NCBI GenBank assembly: GCA_965225625.1
Contig: CBDDBH010000033.1
Location: forward strand, 1-64,000
Length of the DNA stretch: 64,000 nucleotides
Direction of reading: 5' to 3'
Source of the DNA: CBDDBH01 sp965225625
GTDB lineage: Bacteria > Pseudomonadota > Gammaproteobacteria > JADZEE01
A program made the translations under genes and the position numbers. Every line of letters begins with the position of its first letter. Within the stretch, counting starts at the first letter, position 1. Below the pieces are notes generated by a model. It was not told where the DNA came from. It made no database searches and saw nothing but the letters and a program-made list of their open reading frames with translations. Below are positions 1-8,489 of this stretch, one piece after another.

Positions 1-137
1 AGTAGCGTAGCTCGCTATACTGTCATGATGCGCGTGATCGCTTACCACGGATACCATTGCCGTACTGGCCGACACCATAAAGGTTCTACGGTCGGGCACT
101 CATCGCCGCAGCCGTCCATATACGTCCTGAGGATTTC

Positions 138-938
138 ATGCTGACTGCGCTGCTCGAACAGATTTTTGCCTATCGGTTTGAACTGATCGGCGTCGTGGTC
201 GTCGTCCTGCTAGGTTATTTGGTCGTTCTGGCTCATGCGACTTATTTGAAATTGTTCGAGCCGTCCATACTGATTTGGCACCATCAAACAGACTGTGATT
301 TGGAAAAATCCGAAAAAAAGGTAGGTGAGGTAACTATTAAGTTAGACATCACCGCCCCGCGAATGCGGCCCATTACGCTCACGTTCATCATCTTCAACCT
401 CAAGGAAAAACACCGTCAGAAGGGCACACTCGCTGGGATTGTCGATAAGGAGTCGGCGCTCCTAGGTTCAGATGACCCGGAACGTAGGCACAATGATGGG
501 TTTTTAGCGGTGTGGCGCTATTTGAACGCTGGGGAAACGCACTCGATTCTTCTCACTATCCGTACGAGCAGAACCGGCAACAAGCTAAGGCCCTGGTACT
601 ACGTTATGAAGGGCGACCTGCGTCTCCAGTATATCGTGGGGGATGTAACCACCTCTGCTAGCGTATCGGTTGGTCGGGGGATAGAGGCTAATTGGGGCCT
701 TCCAGTGCTCGGGGGGAACGGGCGATACCTTTGTAAGGGCGGGGTAGCCATTCCGGGCTTTGATGTTTCCCGCCAAATTGAGATTGTTGACGAGATTGAG
801 TCCCGTGAGTTGTACCACCCTGCGCAGAATTGGCCTAACCGAACACCCGATCTAAAAATGGATTGGGAGGAGTTCTACGAGGATTGGTTATCTGAATTGT
901 CGGTACGTACCGACAAACTTCAGCGGCCATCGGGCTAA
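138..938 (+). CDS. Hypothetical membrane-anchored protein
   Basis: A 266-residue protein that I do not recognise. One strongly hydrophobic segment lies at about residues 15-37 (motif GVVVVVLLGYLVV), followed by a long soluble region with mixed charge and several beta-like stretches. This suggests a single N-terminal anchor with the bulk of the protein on one side of the membrane; topology is not clear. It lies in the tRNA-Gly element, upstream of another unknown gene in the same direction (gap about 126 bp), so the two could be co-transcribed cargo. No catalytic motif is visible. Confidence 0.6.
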   Translation: MLTALLEQIFAYRFELIGVVVVVLLGYLVVLAHATYLKLFEPSILIWHHQTDCDLEKSEKKVGEVTIKLDITAPRMRPITLTFIIFNLKEKHRQKGTLAGIVDKESALLGSDDPERRHNDGFLAVWRYLNAGETHSILLTIRTSRTGNKLRPWYYVMKGDLRLQYIVGDVTTSASVSVGRGIEANWGLPVLGGNGRYLCKGGVAIPGFDVSRQIEIVDEIESRELYHPAQNWPNRTPDLKMDWEEFYEDWLSELSVRTDKLQRPSG

Positions 939-1040
939 TACGGCGTGCGAACCACATGGCGTCCCAATGCACCAAGCAGCGCCGCCAATGATGAGCACAA
1001 TAATTTTACTCTCGGTCATGGAGAAAAGTCGTGAACGCGT

Positions 1041-1055
1041 CATTCCCCTGCGGAT
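1041..1055. repeat. Short dispersed motif, copy 1
   Basis: CATTCCCCTGCGGAT, a variant of the 18-bp sequence found at 1834-1851 and 7069-7086. It lies 10 bp upstream of the start codon at 1065. Confidence 0.5.
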
Positions 1056-1064
1056 AGGTGTGTT

Positions 1065-1769
1065 ATGACGACCCTCAAAAAGATAGACGACCGCCTTTAC
1101 CACGAAGTTGTTAATGATGGGGAGCCGGTAAAATGGATAAAACGATTACATCCTTTTACGATGGCGCTTTTTGACCTAACGGTGCATCGTGTTCTTTCCA
1201 ATCCAATGCCGACGGCGAACGAATCCCCGTGGCCCGGGATACTCGACAAACTCCCTATCCCGACCGAAACGCCCCCAAAGGTAACGATAAGCGGGCAAGC
1301 CGATATGGGGTTTGACCCATTAGAATTGATAATCGACGGCGGAAAATCCAGCAAGTTGTCTAGCAAATCAGGAATTAATCGAGTTGCAGTATTTTTGTTG
1401 TCGAATTCCGACCGTGACGTAAATGGGAATTTAATATACGTCGATAGGGAAACGGCGAAACGTTATGACGTCCATCCACCGTCCCATTACTTGCAGCTGA
1501 CATTGCCGATAGGCGAAACGTATCTAGATGCACTCGCGATCAGGTTGCAGTCTGCACGAGATTATGAATTGAAGATCGAAGTCGCGGTCGACACATTCGA
1601 GGCGACCGACACAGTTCAATATGCAATCGCAATAGATGAGTTTCGTATTTCTTATAATTCCGCTTCTCTGATGTCAATTACTGATTCGCAGCGCATTGGC
1701 TATCATGAAACTGGGCGGGAAACTAAGCCGGACACACGTTTCAACACGAGAGTCATACAACAATTGTGA
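1065..1769 (+). CDS. Hypothetical protein
   Basis: A 234-residue soluble-looking protein with no signal peptide or membrane segment; I do not recognise the family. The middle (about residues 70-190) is rich in short beta-strand-like stretches separated by polar turns. It follows the unknown gene at 138-938 in the same direction within element 1 and may be cargo of that element. The start ATG has a short dispersed motif (CATTCCCCTGCG) just upstream in place of an obvious Shine-Dalgarno sequence. No function can be assigned. Confidence 0.55.
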   Translation: MTTLKKIDDRLYHEVVNDGEPVKWIKRLHPFTMALFDLTVHRVLSNPMPTANESPWPGILDKLPIPTETPPKVTISGQADMGFDPLELIIDGGKSSKLSSKSGINRVAVFLLSNSDRDVNGNLIYVDRETAKRYDVHPPSHYLQLTLPIGETYLDALAIRLQSARDYELKIEVAVDTFEATDTVQYAIAIDEFRISYNSASLMSITDSQRIGYHETGRETKPDTRFNTRVIQQL

Positions 1770-1833
1770 ATGACGTGCTACAGCGACTGCGGCAATACAT
1801 ACACCACAATGCCCGCAAAGCGTTGCAGCGTCA

Positions 1834-1851
1834 CATTCCCCTGCGAATAAC
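1834..1851. repeat. Short dispersed motif, copy 2
   Basis: CATTCCCCTGCGAATAAC, identical over 18 bp to 7069-7086, in the intergenic region after the gene ending at 1769. Confidence 0.5.
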
Positions 1852-1889
1852 TCACGCCCCTAACAGTCCCCGCACCGTGCACTTCCAAC

Positions 1890-2519
1890 TTATTCGACAG
1901 GGAATTCGTCCCTCATTTTTTTCCAACCTCGCATGAGCCTGTACAGTCCCTCAACCTGCTCGTGAGTTCGTTGTCCAATCGCAAGCTGAGCATCCTCATT
2001 CAGTGTCCAGCTTGTTTGCTCAAAAAGACTAGGAAATATCTGAGCCATATCAGCAAGGCAATATTCCGCAGCATCCGAAATGGTTCTGTCTGAGCTTAGT
2101 GACATGTCGGACATGCACCATTTCAGTAAAGCTACCTTTTGCGAAAGCGCAACTTCGGGTTCCTGAAACAGACGCTCAACTTGTTTCCCAGCGGCGGTAA
2201 TGCGAGGCATATTCCCGGCATGCTTCCAGTCACATAGATCATCTACCTGAGTTTGGAGTCGTACCGCATCTCGTGGGCTGCCACAGTCGATGGAGGCGAA
2301 CAAATCCAGATGGGCTAGATCGCGGGGAGCGCCAAGCAACAGTGCTAAGTGTGCCTCCATTTGTTCAATTTCATTGCACGAGCCATCGAATATACACTCC
2401 GGGATCTCCAGAATTATCTGTCTGGTAGGGATCGTCTCCTCCGCCGATAGTGCGCTTCCAACCGTGATAAGCACGAGCACGAAAAGGTAACCGATGAATC
2501 GCGTAAGCATGACAGTCAC
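1890..2519 (-). CDS. Hypothetical exported protein
   Basis: A 209-residue protein with a clear signal peptide: a short charged start, a hydrophobic core around residues 7-22, then a likely cleavage site after SALSA. The mature part has four or more cysteines (CIFDGSC, DCGS, DLCDW), which suits a periplasmic or secreted protein with disulfides. The C-terminal half is predicted-helix-like and ends close to EQVEGLYRLMRGW. It is transcribed against the two genes to its left. Its 5' end is only 63 bp from the IS66 left end, so any promoter is close to the insertion. Family not recognised. Confidence 0.6.
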   Translation of the reverse strand: MTVMLTRFIGYLFVLVLITVGSALSAEETIPTRQIILEIPECIFDGSCNEIEQMEAHLALLLGAPRDLAHLDLFASIDCGSPRDAVRLQTQVDDLCDWKHAGNMPRITAAGKQVERLFQEPEVALSQKVALLKWCMSDMSLSSDRTISDAAEYCLADMAQIFPSLFEQTSWTLNEDAQLAIGQRTHEQVEGLYRLMRGWKKMRDEFPVE

Positions 2520-2668
2520 TCCTCGTCGCCAACCGGGAAACGTATCAGGTAGTGGCTATTCTAGAAAGGAACACGATTATCGGTAAGCGCAACGTGAACC
2601 GCACCCTATCGGTTGAACTGTGTTGAGTGTAAAGGATCTCCGTTTGCTCAATAACGGAGGACCAGAGG

Positions 2669-2968
2669 ATGAGGCGACGCACAAAATCGGACTGGGAAGC
2701 GGTGTTTCAGGCGCAAGCTGAAAGCGGCATGACCGCAGCGACGTTCTGCCGCGAACAAGGCATCAATGCGAAGTACTTTAGTCTGCGCCGCCGTCAGTTA
2801 AGCGCGGCGCCGGAGAAGCAGGTGTCGCGTTTCGTGCCGGTATCGGTGGAACGAAGCGGTCACGGCGAGACGATAATCGTGCGGTACGCAGGCAGCGCGA
2901 CGCTCGAGCTGCCAGTGGGTGTAGAGCCGCGCTGGTTGGCGCAGTTGCTGCAAGCGCTGCGAGATTGA
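2669..2968 (+). CDS. tnpA: IS66 accessory protein TnpA
   Basis: A 99-residue protein beginning MRRRTKSDWEAVF, with the helix-turn-helix-like region SGMTAATFCREQGINAKYF typical of the first IS66 ORF. In this family TnpA is a small DNA-binding protein needed with TnpB for transposition; its exact role is not settled. Its stop is followed 3 bp later by tnpB, indicating translational coupling. The copy at 32302-32601 differs at only a few residues (for example VFQ to LIQ near residue 12). Confidence 0.9.
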   Translation: MRRRTKSDWEAVFQAQAESGMTAATFCREQGINAKYFSLRRRQLSAAPEKQVSRFVPVSVERSGHGETIIVRYAGSATLELPVGVEPRWLAQLLQALRD

Positions 2969-2971
2969 GCG

Positions 2972-3328
2972 ATGGAGATGTTTCGAGAGGTCTCGGCGGT
3001 GTACCTGCATCGTGAGCCGGTGGATTTCCGCAAATCGATAAATGGCTTGTCGGTGATCGTGGAAAGCGAGATGAGCTTGTCCCCGTTTTCCGGTGCAGTG
3101 TTTGTATTTTGTAATCGTCATCGCAATAAATTGAAAGTGCTTTACTGGGACCAAAGTGGCTTTGCACTTTGGTACAAGCGCCTTGAGAAAGAGAAATTCC
3201 ATTGGCCGCGACGATGGCCCGAGGCGGTGGTGACGTTAACGCAAACGCAACTGCATTGGCTATTGGATGGCTATGATATTACGCAGATGCAAGCGCATCA
3301 TTCATTGCACTATTCGAGTATTTTATAA
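2972..3328 (+). CDS. tnpB: IS66 accessory protein TnpB
   Basis: A 118-residue protein of the IS66 Orf2 family, recognised by PVDFRKSINGLSVIV and by the central FCNRHRNKLKVLYWDQSGF segment. It is an accessory protein of the transposition machinery with no DDE residues of its own. It lies 3 bp after tnpA and 35 bp before tnpC. The other copy (32605-32961) differs near the C-terminus (VVTLTQ versus VVAITQ). Confidence 0.9.
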   Translation: MEMFREVSAVYLHREPVDFRKSINGLSVIVESEMSLSPFSGAVFVFCNRHRNKLKVLYWDQSGFALWYKRLEKEKFHWPRRWPEAVVTLTQTQLHWLLDGYDITQMQAHHSLHYSSIL

Positions 3329-3363
3329 AGACTGAGATCGACGCATCGGGTATACTGTAAGGC

Positions 3364-4947
3364 ATGTCGAGTGTGCTGGGTCAGCTGCCCGATGACGTTG
3401 AAGCGCTGAAGACATTCATCGCTAATCAAGCGACAACACTGGCTGGTATAACTGCTCGCAACGAGCAGTTGCAGCAAGAGAACCAGCACTACAAATCGCA
3501 AGTCATTGTCCTGCAAGAGCAGTTAAACATTGCATTGGCGAAGCGTTTTGCCTCGCGTAGCGAGCAGTTATCACCGGATCAAATCCGCTTGTTCGATGAA
3601 GCGGAATCGACAGCGTGCGCAGAGGCTGAGGTTGTCCCTGAAGAAAGCGTCGCGGTATCAGCGCATCGTCGGAAGAAGGGTGCTCGCAAACCGTTACCCC
3701 AGCGGCTACCGCGCATCGAGGTGGTTCATGAACTGCCCGAGCACGAGCGTCGTTGCGAGCACGATGGTCGGTTACTCGCGGAGATAGGCGAGGTCGTTTC
3801 TGAGCAGCTGGATATTGTGCCGGCGAAGATCCAGGTGCTCCGTCATATCCGCAAACAATACGCGTGCGATTGCGGGCAGTGCATCAAGACGGCACCGCTC
3901 CCTGCGCAACCGATCCCCAAGAGTATGGCCTCGCCGGGCTTGCTGGCGCACATTACAGTGTGCAAGTACGCCGATGCGTTACCGCTGTACCGTCAGGAGA
4001 GGATATCACAGCGCATCGGTGTGGATATCCCCCGAGCGACGCTGGCGAATTGGATGATACGGGCGGGTCAGTTAGTGCAGCCGCTGATTAATCTCATGCG
4101 GGATCGTTTGCTCGACTATGACATTGTGCAGATGGATGAAACGCCGGTACAGGTTTTGAGGGAAGCGGGTCGTCGGGCGCAATCGAAATCCTACTTGTGG
4201 GTGCAGCGCGGTGGTCCGCCGGATGGGCGGGTGATTTTGTATGACTACGACCCCTCGAGAAGCGGCGCTGTTCCCCAACGCTTGCTGGCAGGCTACTCGG
4301 GCTATTTACAGACGGATGGGTATGAGGGCTACAACGCGGTGGTGGCGGGGAATGGACTTAAGCAGCTGGGTTGTATGGCCCATGCGCGTCGTCGCTTTGA
4401 CGAGGCAGTGAAGGCGCAGGGTAAGCGCAAGCGACGCGGTAAGGCGTGGCGTGGGCTGTCGTTCATCCAGGCGTTGTACCGCGTTGAGAAACAGGCCCGG
4501 TCGATGACGCCACAACAACGCTATGCGTATAGGAACGTGCAGGCCAAGCCTATCCTGGACAAGCTGCGCAGCTGGCTAGATGACACACTACCCCAAGTGC
4601 CGCCGAAGGGTGCGGTGGGGAACGCGTTGCGTTATTTGCACGAACAATGGGACAAGCTCACGTGTTATCTGGATGACGGGCGCTTGGAGATCGACAACAA
4701 TTTGTGCGAGAACGCGGTTCGTCCCTTTGTGATGGGTCGCAAGGCCTGGTTATTCAGCGACTCGGTGGCTGGGGTCAGCGCATCGGCGAATCTTTATTCC
4801 TTGATCGAGACCGCGAAGGCACACGGTTTAGAGCCCTATGCGTACTTGCGTGAGGTGTTTACGAAACTACCTGGCGCGACAACGGTAGAGGACATCGAGG
4901 CGCTGTCGCCGGGCACCATCAACATCGAGCACATCAATCCCCGCTGA
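3364..4947 (+). CDS. tnpC: IS66 DDE transposase TnpC
   Basis: A full-length 527-residue IS66 transposase. It has an N-terminal coiled-coil/leucine-rich part (about 1-60), a zinc-binding region with CDCGQC near residues 167-172, and the DDE core: first Asp in QMDETPVQVL, second in LQTDGYEGYNAV, Glu in the C-terminal IDNNLCENAVRP block. Start ATG follows a sequence GGGTATACTGT that could serve as an extended -10 element. The first 45 or so residues differ strongly from the second copy in this window although the rest is nearly identical. Confidence 0.95.
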   Translation: MSSVLGQLPDDVEALKTFIANQATTLAGITARNEQLQQENQHYKSQVIVLQEQLNIALAKRFASRSEQLSPDQIRLFDEAESTACAEAEVVPEESVAVSAHRRKKGARKPLPQRLPRIEVVHELPEHERRCEHDGRLLAEIGEVVSEQLDIVPAKIQVLRHIRKQYACDCGQCIKTAPLPAQPIPKSMASPGLLAHITVCKYADALPLYRQERISQRIGVDIPRATLANWMIRAGQLVQPLINLMRDRLLDYDIVQMDETPVQVLREAGRRAQSKSYLWVQRGGPPDGRVILYDYDPSRSGAVPQRLLAGYSGYLQTDGYEGYNAVVAGNGLKQLGCMAHARRRFDEAVKAQGKRKRRGKAWRGLSFIQALYRVEKQARSMTPQQRYAYRNVQAKPILDKLRSWLDDTLPQVPPKGAVGNALRYLHEQWDKLTCYLDDGRLEIDNNLCENAVRPFVMGRKAWLFSDSVAGVSASANLYSLIETAKAHGLEPYAYLREVFTKLPGATTVEDIEALSPGTINIEHINPR

Positions 4948-4983
4948 GCAAGAGCGTTGTTCGCTTTGCGCTTACGATTATCG

Positions 4984-5311
4984 GGCTAATCAGAGTGTAA
5001 TTGACACGATTATCGGGCCACGGATGTTAATTTTCTCGGCTTGAGCGGGGGGCCGGGTCGTTGAGCTTCCAAGTTCCCTTGGGGCTGTGTGTGGGTGATA
5101 CGTCGAGCTTCCCCTTGCATTCATCAATAGCGAAAAAGGTGAAAGCATATAGCGAGCATTTGTGCTTACCGCCCTGCCGGGTCACCGCCCGGCATCCCGC
5201 CCGCACTGACGGAATGGCTGTTTACCGTTGGCGCTATTTTCCCAGAAATATCTCCTATGCTTATTGAGTAAGGGGCGAAAAGTAGGGCTGAGCATACGGT
5301 GCACTGGTTTG
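4984..5311. other. Intergenic stretch after IS66
   Basis: No convincing gene. The IS target sequence GATTATCGGGC recurs at about 5012, 36 bp after the right target duplication, so the insertion lies beside a short natural repeat. A hairpin GCCGGG-tcacc-GCCCGGC lies near 5176-5194. Nothing else is recognisable. Confidence 0.4.
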
Positions 5312-5569
5312 ATGGAACCGTCACACGACTTACGATACCTATCGCCTGGCGACATTATCAAGATGCGGCACAAGCACACGGGCCGTATCGTCTACGCGCA
5401 GGTCACTAGCATCTCCAACGAGTCGGGCGGACGCGCTAACCGGATCACACTGAAGGGCAACGAAGCCTACCTCGGACAGTCTATGCGAATAGATGCCGCA
5501 GACGGCTGGTCAAAGGTGCGGCGGGAAGTGTTTCCTGACCTGAAAGTGCGGAAGCGAGAGCAGAAATGA
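5312..5569 (+). CDS. Small hypothetical protein, beta-rich
   Basis: An 85-residue protein starting MEPSHDLRYLSPGD; I chose this ATG because the longer upstream reading is unlike coding sequence. The pattern is of alternating strands (DIIKMRHKHTGRIVYAQVTSI) with a basic C-terminus (VRKREQK), which suits a small beta-barrel nucleic-acid-binding fold, but this is inference only. Its stop codon overlaps the start of the next small gene (ATGA at 5566-5569), so the two are translationally coupled. It belongs to the run of very small genes in element 1. Confidence 0.5.
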   Translation: MEPSHDLRYLSPGDIIKMRHKHTGRIVYAQVTSISNESGGRANRITLKGNEAYLGQSMRIDAADGWSKVRREVFPDLKVRKREQK

Positions 5570-5706
5570 CGCAACTCGCCCACGTTGTCAACCTTGCTAT
5601 GCGGACCACCAAGAAATGCTGGGGATGTCTTAAATCCATGCCTGTCTCCGATCCACATGCCCGCTGTGCGCAGTGTCGGGATCAGAGAGGACGGAGGAAG
5701 CGCTGA
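5566..5706 (+). CDS. 46-residue zinc-ribbon-like protein
   Basis: A very small ORF starting MTQLAHVVNL. It has two CxxC knuckles, CWGC and CAQC, separated by 14 residues, and a strongly basic tail (RDQRGRRKR). The pattern fits a single zinc ribbon/knuckle that binds DNA or RNA; no family is recognised. Its ATG overlaps the stop of the preceding gene (ATGA), which supports that it is translated. Small cysteine-rich proteins of this kind are common in phages and satellites. Confidence 0.5.
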   Translation: MTQLAHVVNLAMRTTKKCWGCLKSMPVSDPHARCAQCRDQRGRRKR

Positions 5707-5785
5707 GGGTGGCCGGTAGGGAATGATCAGGGACACCTCTCGCTGCTAGGCGGGAGGCTCAACAAACGATCGCTTGAGGAAGCAC

Positions 5786-5983
5786 ATGAAGCGCAGTGAG
5801 CTTATTGATATTGGTGCTGGATTTAAAGTGCGGTTTTCTGCGTCATCCAGCAGCCACGCACGTCAACTGTCGGTGGAGTGGTTGCCTGGCCTGTACGATT
5901 TCGCACAGTTACCCCAAGAAACCAAGAAGCGGTTCTGGGCGGCACGTGATAAGTTCGTGCAAGAGGCGTGGCCGGTGAAATGA
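5786..5983 (+). CDS. Small hypothetical protein
   Basis: A 65-residue ORF starting MKRSELIDIGAGFKV, preceded at good spacing by AGGAAG, which decides the start over a TTG 12 bp upstream. The product is mixed beta then helix with an aromatic, basic C-terminus (RFWAARDKFVQEAWPVK). No family recognised. It follows the zinc-ribbon gene by 79 bp in the same direction. Confidence 0.45.
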   Translation: MKRSELIDIGAGFKVRFSASSSSHARQLSVEWLPGLYDFAQLPQETKKRFWAARDKFVQEAWPVK

Positions 5984-6002
5984 GGGACTCGCTATCGTCC
6001 GC

Positions 6003-6086
6003 TTAAAGCACGCGATCAACCGACGCTACCAGTAAGTCTTGCAGTCCGCTTCTCACCACCACCACCGCCAGCAGTAACCGTTTCAT
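6003..6086 (-). CDS. 27-residue micro-ORF
   Basis: ATG preceded by GGGAGA at 5 bp spacing. The product starts MKRLLLAVVVV, a short hydrophobic segment, and ends GLQDLLVASVDRVL. A similar peptide (AGLRDLLVASVERVV) can be read on the plus strand at about 52190-52235 near the right end of element 2, with related DNA. The similarity across two elements is the main reason to list it; it may equally be a conserved DNA or RNA site rather than a protein. Confidence 0.35.
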   Translation of the reverse strand: MKRLLLAVVVVRSGLQDLLVASVDRVL

Positions 6087-6298
6087 GGCGTTCTCCCGTT
6101 ATCAAGTAATGATAGCTGTCCATTCTCGAAATATAGCGCCCGCCAGCATGGTCGAGCATTCCCGTCGCGGGCGCAATTTATTAGCTGGTGCCAGATATAT
6201 GAACACGGGCCGGGCTCAGTTTCGAATAGGAAAATCTGCCGCCGAGTTTCAGTCGCCAGCCAGTACCACACCCGACCAGCTAGGTTTACAGCAACCCC

Positions 6299-6475
6299 AT
6301 GTGCTGCGACTGCTACAAGGAACGTACGGGAGTGCTTTTAGCTGTGCGGTGCGGCAGTAGCGTATTTGGGCTGTGCCTGGAATGTCATCAGGCGTATTTG
6401 ACGGTAATCGCGTATTTTGAGAAGCGGCGGTTACTGACGTTGGAGGGGGATTGCAATTTTCAGTGGGTTAGCTGA
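6299..6475 (+). CDS. 58-residue cysteine-rich protein, paralogue of 7158-7325
   Basis: Starts MCCDCYKERTGVLL and carries a second cysteine group LCLECHQAYLTV. The arrangement C-x-C..KER..(about 14)..L-x-x-CH-x-AYL recurs in the small ORF at 7158-7325, so I read the two as paralogues of a small zinc-binding protein. There is no strong Shine-Dalgarno sequence before the ATG, and an in-frame stop lies 18 bp upstream. Family unknown; it may bind nucleic acid or act as a small phage-type regulator. Confidence 0.5.
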   Translation: MCCDCYKERTGVLLAVRCGSSVFGLCLECHQAYLTVIAYFEKRRLLTLEGDCNFQWVS

Positions 6476-6700
6476 ATTGGGGATGTGTAAAGTTTTTCGA
6501 CACGGTGTTATTTGGCTTTGAAAGCCCCGTATTCCGGTCGTTTCAACTCTCTTACTGTACGAATACCCAGTGAAAAGGTGTCTGAGGCTGCGTAGGAGCG
6601 TGCTGGAGCGGCTTTCGCTGGTTTGGGAGGGGTTGGGCTAGGGTGGCGGGAACTGCCGCTGACAATGCCCTGCGTCGCTCGCTCCTTTCAACGGGGATAG

Positions 6701-6741
<41 letters not shown>

Positions 6742-6808
6742 CTCCGGCGTTTCAGGTCACGGTTCCCTATGTCGTCATTCAGTCGTGCCGTTGCGAAATA
6801 GGCTTGGA

Positions 6809-7063
6809 ATGATCCAATTCATGGGTCGCGAGAACACGGAAGACTACAACACTGACTTTCTTACAATGTTGGAGACGTGGGAAGCGGCAGCAAAGTATGA
6901 GCGCGCGCACGCGCGCCCCTTTGCCGTTCGTCCTCTTGAGATTGCTAAGACGTTGGGTTGGGTGCGTCCTGATAAATGCGGATGGAGTTGTCCGATTTTA
7001 GGTGTGCGTTGCCATGCTGGAGACGTGGAAGGCGGCAAGTTATCTCGTGGTCACTGCTCGTAG
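6809..7063 (+). CDS. Possible small protein, degenerate 3' part
   Basis: An ORF of 84 residues from MIQFMGRENTEDYN. The first 50 residues look like real coding sequence (MLETWEAAAKYERAHARPF, then EIAKTLGWV), but the 3' part does not. A second partial copy of the segment coding MLETW-K/E-AA occurs 130-150 bp downstream (7015-7040), read in a different frame, which suggests a local duplication followed by decay. No family assigned. Confidence 0.3.
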   Translation: MIQFMGRENTEDYNTDFLTMLETWEAAAKYERAHARPFAVRPLEIAKTLGWVRPDKCGWSCPILGVRCHAGDVEGGKLSRGHCS

Positions 7064-7068
7064 TGAAG

Positions 7069-7086
7069 CATTCCCCTGCGAATAAC
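7069..7086. repeat. Short dispersed motif, copy 3
   Basis: CATTCCCCTGCGAATAAC, identical to 1834-1851. Confidence 0.5.
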
Positions 7087-7157
7087 AGAAAGTTCTCCTA
7101 CCCAAGATTGAGCCGACGGCCAATGCTGTACTGGCCTTATGTAGCTACAGTCCCGGC

Positions 7158-7325
7158 ATGGACGATCCCTGGATTTGTAGCTGCTGCAAAGAACGGGTAA
7201 CGGCTATCCTGGCACCGCACCCAGAGTTGCCACTGTACCTGAAGTGTCATCGGGCATATCTGAATGTCCAGCGATTCCTTGCCGTTTTACTCGCTCAAGC
7301 AGACTGCGATGGGCAGGTTCATTGA
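7158..7325 (+). CDS. 55-residue cysteine-rich protein, paralogue of 6299-6475
   Basis: Starts MDDPWICSCCKERV and contains LYLKCHRAYLNVQRF. It shares with 6299-6475 the pattern of clustered cysteines, KER, and a later CH-x-AYL block, with a hydrophobic helical C-terminus. This suggests a small metal-binding fold. It stands about 120 bp upstream of the hypothetical gene at 7446. Too small for most gene callers; supported by the repeated pattern rather than by any known family. Confidence 0.5.
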   Translation: MDDPWICSCCKERVTAILAPHPELPLYLKCHRAYLNVQRFLAVLLAQADCDGQVH

Positions 7326-7445
7326 GAACGAATTATCAGAGGAGTAGCATTTGGTTTTATGATCCGCGCCTAGCCTGATCAGCGAAAAGCGATTCCCTCA
7401 TCGCCCGGCGTGGTTCTCCTAGAGGGGTATACGTGGAGGGACGGG

Positions 7446-8330
7446 ATGACATCACAATCTGGGAAATCGGCTTCGGAGGTGTCAGCGGCACCAGCACCGG
7501 TCCCTTCCAAGACCAAGAAATCAATTAGCCCGGCTCCTTACTTTGGCAACGGCGCAAATTCATCATCCAGTACGGATGACGAGACGAAAGCTGGCAACTT
7601 ACGGACAGAAGACTTTGTTAATTCCCTAGCTGACGTTGAACGTTTACGCGAAAAGTTTCCACCAACAGATACCCCTGGCGTACTTGTTAACGACCGCCTC
7701 GATAGTTTGGAGCGTCTGCTTCAGGAGCCTTGGGTATTCCAGCGATGTCCGGTTGGATGGGAAATCGGGCATGAATCGTCACCGTCGATTATTCGTACCA
7801 GTCAAATCAAAGGGTTTAACTACCTTCAGTTCATTATTCGGCGCTCGCCGAAATCGTATTCGCCTCTTGAGGTCGCGAACGAGTTTGGGGTATCTGGCAC
7901 GGATATAGAGGAGTTTGAATCCTCTGGTTTGACCGGGAGGACGAGCATCGACGGTCAGTTAAACCTTCCGCGTGGTGATCAAATGGTTGGTTGGGTTAAG
8001 GAAAACCTAGAGGAAAATCTACAAGCCCAGCAGGAAGCACAATCAGTAGAAGACCTAGAAGAGCTAAAGGAGAGGCAAGAGAAACTGCGGGAATCCGCAC
8101 GCGAAATAACTGGCGGACGGGATATTTCACGGGTTTTCCGGGACGGATTCGTTCCTTCGAGGGCCAAAGAGCAGGCTGACTCCCGTATAAACAAAGGCAT
8201 TCGCCGTGCTCTAAAGACCATCCTGGAACAGGCACCCGAGGTTGGGACTTTCCTAACTCAACGCACCAAGACTGGTCTCAAAATCGTGTATCAGCCGAAT
8301 GACGACGATCCTGAATGGAAGTTTGCGTAG
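7446..8330 (+). CDS. Hypothetical protein, coiled coil
   Basis: A 294-residue protein. I chose the ATG at 7446 because GGAGGG lies just upstream; a GTG 36 bp earlier is possible. The N-terminal 60 residues are low-complexity (Ser/Ala/Pro rich). A compact central region (about 90-170) contains FNYLQFIIRRSPKSY, then a strongly charged coiled coil (EDLEELKERQEKLRES, about 205-225), and a basic helical C-terminus. No family recognised. It is the first larger gene before the AlpA-like regulator and could belong to the satellite's regulatory or packaging functions, but that is conjecture. Confidence 0.55.
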   Translation: MTSQSGKSASEVSAAPAPVPSKTKKSISPAPYFGNGANSSSSTDDETKAGNLRTEDFVNSLADVERLREKFPPTDTPGVLVNDRLDSLERLLQEPWVFQRCPVGWEIGHESSPSIIRTSQIKGFNYLQFIIRRSPKSYSPLEVANEFGVSGTDIEEFESSGLTGRTSIDGQLNLPRGDQMVGWVKENLEENLQAQQEAQSVEDLEELKERQEKLRESAREITGGRDISRVFRDGFVPSRAKEQADSRINKGIRRALKTILEQAPEVGTFLTQRTKTGLKIVYQPNDDDPEWKFA

Positions 8331-8489
8331 TTTTCACGCCTAACCCCGCCACACTGACAACAAGTCTGTAACCTTCTGCCGCTTGATAAGCGGTTGTCCT
8401 TTCTTTGTCCCCCTTTTCTTAAATATACGTCGTGAGGCGCGTTGATTAGCCGTGTGCCCCAGTTACGACCATAGATTGGGAGAGTTTTG

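Larger units (their letters stand above)
2583..4975 (+). mobile_element. IS66-family insertion sequence, copy 1
   Basis: A complete element of 2393 bp. Imperfect terminal inverted repeats are visible: the left end begins GTAAGCGCAACGTGAACCGC and the right end, read on the other strand, begins GTAAGCGCAAAGCGAACAAC. Perfect 8-bp target duplications GATTATCG flank it at 2575-2582 and 4976-4983, the length expected for IS66. It carries tnpA, tnpB and tnpC. A near-identical copy lies at 32216-34587. The intact ORFs and perfect duplications indicate recent transposition. Confidence 0.95.

Noticed and set aside
1..137. Left attachment site of element 1
   Set aside because: I looked for a second copy of the tRNA-Gly 3' end in the left part of the window and saw none, so no att site is claimed.
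2778..3202. Overlapping minus-strand ORFs in IS66 copy 1
   Set aside because: They are antisense to tnpA/tnpB; recurrence in copy 2 merely reflects DNA identity of the two insertion sequences.
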